A stretch of DNA of 49,417 nt, taken from Segatella cerevisiae. Its GTDB lineage: Bacteria > Bacteroidota > Bacteroidia > Bacteroidales > Bacteroidaceae. The notes under the pieces are model-generated. The model was not told the origin of the DNA. It was given only the letters and a program-made list of their open reading frames with translations, and made no database searches. The position numbers and the translations under genes were made by a program. How positions within the stretch are numbered: position 1 is the stretch's first letter; each line of letters opens with the position of its first letter. Below are positions 41,433 through 49,417 of the stretch, one piece after another. The DNA lies in the NCBI RefSeq assembly GCF_024054555.1, contig NZ_JAMXLY010000023.1:1-49417 (forward strand), written 5' to 3'.

Positions 41433-44400
41433 CTATTTTGAGGCATTGGAAGCTATAGGAAGCGAAACTTCAAATTCATAGCTGCCGGAGCTCAATTCAA
41501 ATTCTGAAGCACCATTCTCGTTCCGTTGCGAACGTATACCTTTCTTACCTTTGAGGACCTTCAATTTGGCTTGATCAGGAACATTCAAATCTAGAGTTGC
41601 TGTCGTATTAGCCGGGACAACTGCCTTGTAAATATAACCGTATTTTGAAGCATCATCTATATTCGGATTCTTGTTTTGACTATCCCATTCGCTGCAGATA
41701 AGACCGTACATACTATTAAAGGATGCATGAATATAATTGAACCTACCGCCTACTCTCGGTTGAAGATAAAAATGCTTGTAAGCAGGGCTTTTCTCGTCTC
41801 TCTGGATACCGGCACTGTATTCCATCATCCATTCTTCCACAGCACCATAAGAATAGTGGTTGAACGAATTCATGCTTACAGGACCGAAACCATTCTTGAT
41901 AGTATAGGAATTCCATCTCTCCCAGATCGTCGTGGCTCCCTGCAATACAGGATAAAGCCAGGAAGGATAGGCCGTCTGCTGAAAGAGTTTGTAGGCGACA
42001 CTGTCGCAACCGTTTTCCGAAAGGACGAGATTGAGATAAGGTGTTCCTATAAAACCCGTATTCAAACAATAATGATTACCGGCAATAACATCTACCAAAT
42101 GCTTCAGTGCCTTCTGCTTTGTCTCCCCCTCCAACAGATTCATTTCCAAAGGCATGATATATGCCGTCTCTGTGAGAAGACGCCGTGGGGCCTTAGACTT
42201 GGGACCTGTACCGAATGCAGCAGAATAGGAATCTGTCAACAAAGGACTTCCCGGAGGAGAAACCATATATCCGTCAGGATCGACAAAGTGCTTGTTGAAA
42301 GCAGTTTTGATATGTTCGAATAACTGTTGATAACGCAAACTGTCTGACGTTTTCCCGAGAATACCCGCCATCTTTGACATCAGTTGCGCATCATAGGCGA
42401 AATAACAGGTATTGGTCAAATCAGACTGAGTGCCTACCGGTGCGACCCAATCTCCATAGCCGCCTATCGGTTCGATGTAGTCTTTCGCATGATTCTCGGC
42501 ATACCGTATATAACGCTGCATAGAAGCATAATGGTCTTTGAGAAAGCGGATATCGCCGTATTGCTGGTAGACCTGCCAGGGTAAAATGATCCCCACATCT
42601 GCCCAGCCGAAACAACTGCCGCCTAGAGGTCCTCCTTTTGGAGATACGCCGACCTCAGGATCGAAATCACTGTAATTCCCGTCTTCCCCCTGGTTATCCC
42701 TTACCGTATAAAACCAACGCGTATAAAAAGGATCTACATTCCGGTTGTATGTAGCTGAACGGGAAAAGATCTGACCGTCTCCAGACCACCCGAGACGCTC
42801 ATCACGCTGGGGGCAATCTGTAGGAACGGAGAGAAAATTGCCACGCTCGCCCCATTGTATATTACTGTACAATTTATTGACCAGTGAATCCGATGTCTGA
42901 TAGGTGCTGGCCTGACTGCCTTGAAGAGAATTGAGGACCAAAACTTTTACATCTTCTTTCTTCAAAGGTTCCGAAAGTCCCGTGATCTGGATATAGCGGA
43001 ATCCATGAGTCGTGAAATGAGGTTCAAATACCTCACCTGAAGGATCCCCTTTAAATATATAATGGTCGGTAGAAAGTGCACTCCGATAATTGTCCGTATA
43101 TAACTGTCCCTGAAGTTTCTTGTATTCTGCTATGGTATAAGGAGGTACAGGGTCTACCGGAATAATTTTCGGATAAGTCATCTCTCCATATTTCACCGTT
43201 ATCTCTTCGCCTTTCTTACCACGGATGAAGAGGCGAGGTACACCCACCATATTTTGCCCCATATCATAGATGTAGGTATGCGGGAGAGGTTCCGTCATGG
43301 ATTGCGCAGTACAAATGGTATCGACCCTTACCGGTTGACCGATATAAGGCTGCAATTTAACTTTTTCTGACGGTGCATCAAAAACAGTAGCTTGTTTCCA
43401 ATCAGAAATGGAGCAATTTGCCGTAGACCAATCCGGTATTTCTTTACGCGCGTCATAATCTTCGCCATTATACAGACTGTTGCCGGTAATCGGGCCTTTT
43501 GAAGTACATTGCCAAGACCCGTCAGAGACAATAGTCTGCGTTCTGCCGTCTTCATAGGTAATGACGAGTTTGGCCAACAGGGACTGTTCTACGCCATACT
43601 GATTCATCCATTCAGGGTTGTATCCGCAATAGTCACTCCACCAGCCATTACCCAAGACCGCACCCAGAACATTACCGCCATTCTGAAGCAGCGGGGTCAC
43701 ATCGTAAGTATTGTACATGATTCTGAAACGGTAGTCCGTCCAACCGGGATTGAGGAAATCACCCGAAACCGGTTTGCCGTTCAAGTACATCTCATAGATT
43801 CCGCGAGCCGTAGTATAGAGACGAGCCTTCTTGACTGTCCCCGACAAAGAAAATGCTTTGTGGAGTACCGGAGCGGAAACATCAGCTCCCGGATACCAAG
43901 TATTCAATCTTCCATCCCCTTTCAAAGTATACACCTTAGGGTCTGAATATAGGACCTTGTCATGTGCCTTTTCCCGAATCACGATATTGGAAAACACGGC
44001 CTGCTCCCCTTGAGGCTGTTTGAATCCAATCGCATACAACCGACACATCTGCTCCCAGTTTTTGAAATAAAGTCTGAAAGGTTCTTCTTTTTTCGATGCA
44101 CGGATTTTCTTACCGTCTATTTCAACAAATATCCGATAATAATAACATCCGTCAGAATCAAAGATCAGACGGATATGATGACGGCCGTAAAAATTTGATT
44201 TCGGGATAAGGGCAGAAAGGTCCGTCGTACCGACTTCTTTATCCTGGCCATTCTCCGTCTGTATGAATGCAAAAGAAGGATTACCGTTTTTCTTCATCGA
44301 CAACTCTACCCCGACATCATTCAAACTGTCACGGCATCCAAACACAAAGACAGCTGAATGACTTTGACGACCCACCTGAACATCATAATCCACGATACAG

Positions 44401-44879
44401 TTGGAGATGTATTTCGAAAGAAGCGGTTTGTCTGAACCAATCCATTTAGCCCCGCTCCAACCGGAATCCATCAAGGATGTCTCAAACCAGGCCGGAGTCG
44501 ATTGGAAGCATTTGTCTTTCTTGTTCCAAACACTGACTTTCCAGAAATACCGTGTACAAGGCTTCAAAGCCTCACCCTGATAAGGGACATTCAGGGAAAG
44601 CCCAGAAATGACATTGCCACTGTCATAGACGTAAGGACCGTACTGTAGTGCTTCCAATGATTCACTTACCTGAATACGGTAACTCTTTTGAATGATCTTA
44701 TAGTCGTTTCCTGCATCGATTTTCCAACTGAATACCGGGGGTTCTTCTATCCCATAGGGATGAGGATCATAGTTTGTAAGGAGATCTGTTACCACGATCT
44801 TCGTCTTGGCCCTCAAGGCATTTGGGGAAAAGCAAGCCATGATAAGAAGTAATAAAATGAAAAGAAGTTTTTGTTTCAT
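41433..44879 (-). CDS. GH78 alpha-L-rhamnosidase with an extra beta domain
   Basis: 1148 residues from the Met at 44879, where a signal peptide begins (MKQKLLFILLLLIMACFSPN); an in-frame ATG at 44903 adds eight residues. Numbering from the long frame: a fibronectin-like domain (about 35-145), an inserted sandwich (about 165-335), the rhamnosidase N domain (345-500), and the (alpha/alpha)6 catalytic barrel with DCPQRDERLGWSGD (696-709) and ATTIWERWNSY holding the general base Glu. A C-terminal sandwich follows. It removes terminal alpha-rhamnose from pectin, arabinogalactan or other glycans. It is exported, perhaps lipidated at Cys24 though the box is not ideal. GH127 and GH3 genes lie upstream on the same strand. 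Confidence 0.9.
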   Translation of the reverse strand: MKQKLLFILLLLIMACFSPNALRAKTKIVVTDLLTNYDPHPYGIEEPPVFSWKIDAGNDYKIIQKSYRIQVSESLEALQYGPYVYDSGNVISGLSLNVPYQGEALKPCTRYFWKVSVWNKKDKCFQSTPAWFETSLMDSGWSGAKWIGSDKPLLSKYISNCIVDYDVQVGRQSHSAVFVFGCRDSLNDVGVELSMKKNGNPSFAFIQTENGQDKEVGTTDLSALIPKSNFYGRHHIRLIFDSDGCYYYRIFVEIDGKKIRASKKEEPFRLYFKNWEQMCRLYAIGFKQPQGEQAVFSNIVIREKAHDKVLYSDPKVYTLKGDGRLNTWYPGADVSAPVLHKAFSLSGTVKKARLYTTARGIYEMYLNGKPVSGDFLNPGWTDYRFRIMYNTYDVTPLLQNGGNVLGAVLGNGWWSDYCGYNPEWMNQYGVEQSLLAKLVITYEDGRTQTIVSDGSWQCTSKGPITGNSLYNGEDYDARKEIPDWSTANCSISDWKQATVFDAPSEKVKLQPYIGQPVRVDTICTAQSMTEPLPHTYIYDMGQNMVGVPRLFIRGKKGEEITVKYGEMTYPKIIPVDPVPPYTIAEYKKLQGQLYTDNYRSALSTDHYIFKGDPSGEVFEPHFTTHGFRYIQITGLSEPLKKEDVKVLVLNSLQGSQASTYQTSDSLVNKLYSNIQWGERGNFLSVPTDCPQRDERLGWSGDGQIFSRSATYNRNVDPFYTRWFYTVRDNQGEDGNYSDFDPEVGVSPKGGPLGGSCFGWADVGIILPWQVYQQYGDIRFLKDHYASMQRYIRYAENHAKDYIEPIGGYGDWVAPVGTQSDLTNTCYFAYDAQLMSKMAGILGKTSDSLRYQQLFEHIKTAFNKHFVDPDGYMVSPPGSPLLTDSYSAAFGTGPKSKAPRRLLTETAYIMPLEMNLLEGETKQKALKHLVDVIAGNHYCLNTGFIGTPYLNLVLSENGCDSVAYKLFQQTAYPSWLYPVLQGATTIWERWNSYTIKNGFGPVSMNSFNHYSYGAVEEWMMEYSAGIQRDEKSPAYKHFYLQPRVGGRFNYIHASFNSMYGLICSEWDSQNKNPNIDDASKYGYIYKAVVPANTTATLDLNVPDQAKLKVLKGKKGIRSQRNENGASEFELSSGSYEFEVSLPIASNASK

Positions 44880-44977
44880 AGTTTCAACGATTATACTATT
44901 CATTAAGAACGCTCTGATCAGACAGAAATATCTTTCGGGAGCACTTATACTGCAATTTTTTTATCTTTGGATCATTC

Positions 44978-47047
44978 CTATTCATTGTCACTGTTCATCC
45001 AAGCCCTTTCAGTCACGGGAAACATACTCACTCTGAATTTCGTACATCCATAAGGAACCAATTGTAACGAAACCGTTTGGGCACCCTTTACCGATTTTTC
45101 AGGCAAGGGTTGCATTTCTGTCGGGTTCCAATTAAACTCTTTGGCACGAACAACCAACTTCACCGGTGCTGCCTCAAGTCCCCAGTCCCATATTTTGTTC
45201 TTCATAGGAGTCTTCACTATTTTTATACCCGTCTTCGCAATCCCTGACGGAATATCCAAAGCATAATTATATTTGGCCTCAGGGTCTTTTTTATTTGCGT
45301 TGATGTCCCGAATCGGCAAAGCATAGAGCAATGGACCGTAGGTCACACATTCAAAAGGATTCTGTACAGTTCTGTCAGAAGCCTGCTTCGTACTCGCGAA
45401 ATACTTCACATTAGGATAAGGAGTCTCCTTGCCTGCAGTCACCTTCACTTTCATTGGAAAAACCAGGTCTATACGGTCCCTATTTTTCCAAGTCCTGAAA
45501 ATTTCCACGAATCCAGCTTCAGGTTTTCCTTTTACAGCCTTCCCATTAACTTTCACTGAATAACGGCTACACCAGTTAGGTATTCGCAGATAGACCGGCA
45601 TGGAGATGGCTCCATTGCTACCTATGAGAATACTGATCTTATCATCGAATGGGTATTCCGTACGACACTGGATAGACAGTTTCCTGCCCTTCATTGACTT
45701 CTCTATTCTACAAGGACCGTAGAGTGTAAATGCCAATCCACCGTCCATTGATTCCATGCACATGTTCTGAATATAATCCGGAATAGTATTGTTGACATTA
45801 CCTGCACAGCACAACGTAGGAGCACCGTAAGGGGTAAAGACCAATCCTGCCGGTCCGCTGATATGCGGATTAGTCGGGAGTTTGCCTGCATCCAGGCGAT
45901 TAGGAGACTGGTAATAGCACAGCATTTTAAAATCTCTAGTCACAGGAGCAGGACCGGCATTGAAAAAGATCTGCTCTATTTTATCAGCCCATGTAGAAGT
46001 TCCGCTCAGCCTCAGCAACCATGAAAGGCTCCACATTGATGTCGGCACATTGCAGGTCTCTGTATTCCTGAAAGCGCCCTTTCCTGCCAGATACTCCTCT
46101 GATGAACAGACTCCAAACGGGAGGAGGTTCAGTCTTTCACCCCATTTGAGGATATGTTCCGCTGCCGTCATACCGTTCTTGTCACCTGACCACATTGAAG
46201 CAATAGCAGGGACCTTGATGGCCTCATAATAGGTCACCCCATGAACCGACTGATCTTCAGATACCGGTTTTTGAGGGTCACTTTCCAACCAAGTCTTTTC
46301 CGATATCGTCATGGACCGATTGTTTCCAAATTCCTTTAGATGTCTCAGGATGGCCGTATCCCCTGTCATCACGTAAGTCTCACTCATGGCGTCTACATTG
46401 GTACTCGCACGCATGTGCTCCATACTTTGGGAGACTGACTCAGACTGATGCTCATTAGGCAGACGCAGTGTCAGGCCTGAATAAACTTTATCCAAGGCTT
46501 TTAATATCTTCGGATCATGCGTGGCCTGATAGTAAGATACCAAACTCCTTCCCATCAAGGAATGGGCCCAAACATTAAATTCAGTATTGATGGCATCAGG
46601 TTTCCAATAAATAAAGTTATCTGCACCTCCCAGGACACCGTTTACCACTCTGTCTAACCGCTCAGACGTCTTATGGATCAGTGCTGAATCATTCAGAATA
46701 TATGCCAGTTTGACCGCCCCATCCAACCAGTAGCTGCATTGTTCCAGAGGCCAGCCCGTGCCCTCAGGACCCACACCAGGCGCCTTGATCGGAACACCTT
46801 TCCAGGCTAAACGGAACACATCTTCATATTCATCCAAATGCCCTGTCACGCCCTTGGCGGCGAATTCAGCCCAATCACGAAGCCACCCTTCAGGACGAAT
46901 CTCTCCAATCTCCAAAGGAACGAATTGAGGACTTATTATCGCCTGAGATTGATATACTGATATTTTCCGAGCAGTGAAATCTCTACTCCAGCCAAATGCA
47001 TGAACATATAAAAGAATCAGCAAACCTATTATAAATTTATTTTTCAT
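44978..47047 (-). CDS. GH127 family (beta-L-arabinofuranosidase type)
   Basis: 689 residues with a Sec signal peptide. The (alpha/alpha)6 barrel has Glu330-x-Cys332 (TETCN) and Cys413-Cys414 (TLCCAGN), matching the Glu-x-Cys and Cys-Cys zinc/nucleophile set of Bifidobacterium HypBA1, where the first Cys of the pair is the nucleophile. A C-terminal beta-sandwich with FPMKVKV follows. The family releases beta-L-arabinofuranose, and the related GH146 does the same, so the exact family assignment is open. It sits 26 bases after GH3 and 98 before GH78, so the three are likely one transcript. It is periplasmic. Confidence 0.88.
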   Translation of the reverse strand: MKNKFIIGLLILLYVHAFGWSRDFTARKISVYQSQAIISPQFVPLEIGEIRPEGWLRDWAEFAAKGVTGHLDEYEDVFRLAWKGVPIKAPGVGPEGTGWPLEQCSYWLDGAVKLAYILNDSALIHKTSERLDRVVNGVLGGADNFIYWKPDAINTEFNVWAHSLMGRSLVSYYQATHDPKILKALDKVYSGLTLRLPNEHQSESVSQSMEHMRASTNVDAMSETYVMTGDTAILRHLKEFGNNRSMTISEKTWLESDPQKPVSEDQSVHGVTYYEAIKVPAIASMWSGDKNGMTAAEHILKWGERLNLLPFGVCSSEEYLAGKGAFRNTETCNVPTSMWSLSWLLRLSGTSTWADKIEQIFFNAGPAPVTRDFKMLCYYQSPNRLDAGKLPTNPHISGPAGLVFTPYGAPTLCCAGNVNNTIPDYIQNMCMESMDGGLAFTLYGPCRIEKSMKGRKLSIQCRTEYPFDDKISILIGSNGAISMPVYLRIPNWCSRYSVKVNGKAVKGKPEAGFVEIFRTWKNRDRIDLVFPMKVKVTAGKETPYPNVKYFASTKQASDRTVQNPFECVTYGPLLYALPIRDINANKKDPEAKYNYALDIPSGIAKTGIKIVKTPMKNKIWDWGLEAAPVKLVVRAKEFNWNPTEMQPLPEKSVKGAQTVSLQLVPYGCTKFRVSMFPVTERAWMNSDNE

Positions 47048-47072
47048 TTACAGTTGTTAAATTTCACTATTT

Positions 47073-49298
47073 TTATAATACAGTAGGAACTTTTTTCTGA
47101 ACGCCCTTAGCAACTTTCATTGGAGTTGTAACCTTTATATTTTGCACAGATTCCCCCACCATAATTTGATATACACCAGAATCCAATACCCAACTATTTT
47201 CCTTTTCATTGAAGGAAGCTAGGTCTATTGGGCGAAATCTCAAAGTCAACGTTTGAGACTCACCAGGACGAAGTATACGTGTTTTTGCAAAAGCCTTCAA
47301 TTCCTTTTTTGGTTTTTCCATAATACTCTTAGGAGCTGACACATATAACTGAGCGACCTCCTTACCTGCTATATTACCTGTATTTCGAACCGTTACGACA
47401 ACCTTACAAACTGATTTTCCATATTGAGCCTTTAAACCTGTAAATGAAAAAGTGGTATAAGATAATCCATAACCAAACGGGTATGAAACAGGTTTAGCAA
47501 AGGTATCAAAATATCGATAGCCTATCCAGATACCCTCATCATAATTAGTATAACCAATAGTTGACTTATTCTTATCAAATACTCCTCCGTTGTCATTCTG
47601 AGGAAAATTTTTAGATGAAGGAATGTCGTCGTATGCCAATGGGAATGTCATGGGCAAATGACCAGAAGGACAAACTTTACCAGAAATGATGTCTGCAATC
47701 GCATTTCCACCTTCTTCACCAGGTTGCCAAGGAAGTAATATCGCATCCGGAAGATTCTTCCAAGATGCAGTTTCTATAACACCGCCAATATTCAAAATAA
47801 CCAAAAACTTCTTTCCCTGAGAATGAAAAGCATCTGCTATATTTTTCATACTATTCAGTTCACCAGAAGTAAGACTCCAGTCTCCTTGAGCATTATGACG
47901 GTCACTCCCCTCTCCTGCATTACGTCTAATTGTCATTATTGCTATATCATCAACTAGTGCACGATGCTTGGCATAAGAGGACCCAAAATTAATATCATCA
48001 GCAGCATCTTCATAGAGTTCAGATAAATTATCATCTATCTGATAACCTGCATTTTTCAACCCTTCATAGATATTGACCACATAAGGTTTGTTCACATCTC
48101 CGGATCCCCATCCATTAGCCAAGAATCCTTTATAAGAGCCCACACCGAAAAGAGCAATTTTCTGATTCTTTACTAAAGGCAAGGTTTGATGGTCATTCTT
48201 AAGAAGAACAATCCCCTGAGCAGCCATTTCACGTGCTACAGTTGCATGAGCCTTAAGATCAGGTACGTTTGAAGCCTGATAGTGCCTAAAGTGAGGTGTC
48301 TTTACAATATAATTCAAAATATTACGAACATTACGGTTTACTATGTCAATTGATAATTTTCCTGACTTTACAGCATTTATGATATCATGAACCTGTGTAT
48401 CCAGTCCCCACTCCATCAAATCATTTTCGGCAATTACCTGATTGACTGTATTACGACGCTCCGTCCAGTCGGTCATCACAATACCCTTATAGCCTAATTC
48501 TCCTCTAAGCCAGTCACAGAGCAAAGCTTTATCGGCCTGAGTGTATGATCCATTTAGTAAATTATAGGAAGACATGATTGTCCATGGATTACCTATCTTG
48601 ATTGCTAATTCAAAATTCTTAAGATAGAGCTCGCGCAAAGCACGTTGACCTACAATGGAATTATTCTGAGTACGATAAGTTTCCTGATTATTGCAAATAA
48701 AGTGTTTTGCGGATGTTCCTACGCCATAAGACTGTACACCTATAATCTCATTGCCAGACAAGACGCCACTCAAAACTGGATCCTCTGAGAAATATTCAAA
48801 ATTTCTCCCACAAAGAGGATTGCGATGAAGGCACATACCCGGTGCTAGCAAGACATCACAGCCATATTCCAAAACTTCATTCCCCATATTTTCACCTACT
48901 GATCTGGCACACTCTGTATCCCAAGAAGATGCAACAAGTGTACCTACAGGATTTCCTGTAGCATAATAAGTATGATTCCCCCCTTTACGCGTCGGTGAAA
49001 TACGGACTCCCGCTGGACCGTCAGTAAGTACAGTACATGGTATTCCCAAACGAGGAATTGCCTTTGTCATACCAGCAGCCCCAATAGTAGCTTCTGGAAG
49101 AGTCCGTCCCTTATTTCCATTTATAACTTCATAGGATCCACCAACAAGCAATTCTGCCTTCTCTTCCAAGGTCATTGCTTTAAGAACTTCATCAATAGAA
49201 TTCTTCCCCAACTGAGGAGCATGTAATTTACTCACCGACTTTCCCCATCCAGAAGTAAACAAACATAAAGATAATAACAATAATAATGTTTTTTTCAT
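47073..49298 (-). CDS. GH3 glycoside hydrolase (beta-glucosidase/xylosidase type)
   Basis: 741 residues. A signal peptide ends near GWGKS. The (beta/alpha)8 domain carries the nucleophile Asp277 in IVMTDW, SAKHFICNNQET (196-207) and the substrate block VLTDGPAGVRI. The second alpha/beta domain spans about 360-585 and a fibronectin-III-like domain ends the protein (about 640-735). Substrates in the family are beta-glucosides, xylosides and arabinosides. It is first of the GH3-GH127-GH78 run. The coding sequence is more AT-rich than that of GH31 or GH78, suggesting a different history. Upstream genes lie beyond the window. Confidence 0.9.
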   Translation of the reverse strand: MKKTLLLLLSLCLFTSGWGKSVSKLHAPQLGKNSIDEVLKAMTLEEKAELLVGGSYEVINGNKGRTLPEATIGAAGMTKAIPRLGIPCTVLTDGPAGVRISPTRKGGNHTYYATGNPVGTLVASSWDTECARSVGENMGNEVLEYGCDVLLAPGMCLHRNPLCGRNFEYFSEDPVLSGVLSGNEIIGVQSYGVGTSAKHFICNNQETYRTQNNSIVGQRALRELYLKNFELAIKIGNPWTIMSSYNLLNGSYTQADKALLCDWLRGELGYKGIVMTDWTERRNTVNQVIAENDLMEWGLDTQVHDIINAVKSGKLSIDIVNRNVRNILNYIVKTPHFRHYQASNVPDLKAHATVAREMAAQGIVLLKNDHQTLPLVKNQKIALFGVGSYKGFLANGWGSGDVNKPYVVNIYEGLKNAGYQIDDNLSELYEDAADDINFGSSYAKHRALVDDIAIMTIRRNAGEGSDRHNAQGDWSLTSGELNSMKNIADAFHSQGKKFLVILNIGGVIETASWKNLPDAILLPWQPGEEGGNAIADIISGKVCPSGHLPMTFPLAYDDIPSSKNFPQNDNGGVFDKNKSTIGYTNYDEGIWIGYRYFDTFAKPVSYPFGYGLSYTTFSFTGLKAQYGKSVCKVVVTVRNTGNIAGKEVAQLYVSAPKSIMEKPKKELKAFAKTRILRPGESQTLTLRFRPIDLASFNEKENSWVLDSGVYQIMVGESVQNIKVTTPMKVAKGVQKKVPTVL

Positions 49299-49417
49299 TC
49301 GAAAATGTTTTTATTGCGAACAGCCAGTAAATCGGCTATTCAGGTTTAACTTATTTGTTTTGACACAATAAAAGAATAAGCAGGCTGCGGTATGCTGTCT
49401 GCGGCTATTGGCTTAGG
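49299..49417. other. upstream flank of GH3
   Basis: No gene or clear TAnnTTTG box. A short AGCC/GGCT stem near 49321-49340 is the only structure seen. The GH3 gene may be read from a promoter or gene beyond the right edge. Confidence 0.3.

Noticed and set aside
41177..41458. 93-codon plus-strand frame overlapping the GH78 3' end
   Set aside because: It overlaps GH78 in the antisense direction; composition fits AT-rich non-coding DNA.
44962..44969. plus-strand TATCTTTG between GH127 and GH78
   Set aside because: No plus-strand gene follows it; likely chance occurrence in AT-rich DNA.

Overview
The window reads as a chromosomal segment of a gut or oral Bacteroidales bacterium, most likely in the Prevotella/Segatella group. 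The grounds are a SusC/SusD pair, a hybrid two-component sensor, FHS-family sugar uptake, the DAHP synthase/chorismate mutase fusion, and repeated promoters of the Bacteroidetes type (TTTG, about 20 nt, TAnnTTTG). No phage, insertion sequence, CRISPR array, tRNA or rRNA gene was recognised.

Positions 1-30 hold the first codons of a minus-strand gene cut by the window edge. Positions 412-4319 (minus strand) are an aromatic amino acid operon: pheA, an aminotransferase, DAHP synthase/chorismate mutase and tyrA. It is preceded by a Phe/Tyr-rich leader peptide and an intrinsic terminator that abuts the pheA start, together a textbook translation-coupled attenuator. Positions 4619-8569 (minus) make trehalose (TPS/TPP fusion) and carry a GH15 hydrolase. 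Positions 8703-11028 (minus) are copper export: a CopZ-like chaperone and a CopA that appears to lack its ATP-binding N-domain. Positions 11248-14625 are divergent oxyR and ahpC-ahpF, with a dyad-rich operator region between them. An outer-membrane-type protein of unknown function (14946-15794) and a repeat-rich gene-poor patch (about 15800-16700) follow.

Positions 16775-33371 (minus) form a fructan utilisation locus resembling the Bacteroides fructan PUL: a hybrid two-component sensor-regulator, GH32, SusC, SusD, a second GH32, an FHS-type sugar permease and a PfkB fructokinase, with a GC-rich GH31 enzyme at the end. Two almost identical 23-bp-arm palindromes lie about 30 bp upstream of the -7 boxes of susC and of the distal GH32 gene. 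They are good candidates for the operator of the sensor-regulator.

Positions 33577-40633 hold what I consider the most novel content: an AraC regulator divergent from an exported SagB-type nitroreductase and an exported flavin reductase, then a promoter-led run of a small membrane-anchored Lys/Thr-rich protein, ApbE, RnfC and RnfD, and finally a cytoplasmic flavin reductase. RnfA, B, E and G are not in this cluster and RnfD seems to have lost its flavinylation acceptor. This suggests a minimal Rnf-like route from cytoplasmic reductant to periplasmic flavoenzymes.

Positions 40704-41432 are non-coding, with phased TTTCGAGAAA-type repeats. Positions 41433-49298 (minus) encode GH78, GH127 and GH3 enzymes, part of a locus for rhamnose- and arabinose-containing plant polysaccharide that probably continues past the right edge.
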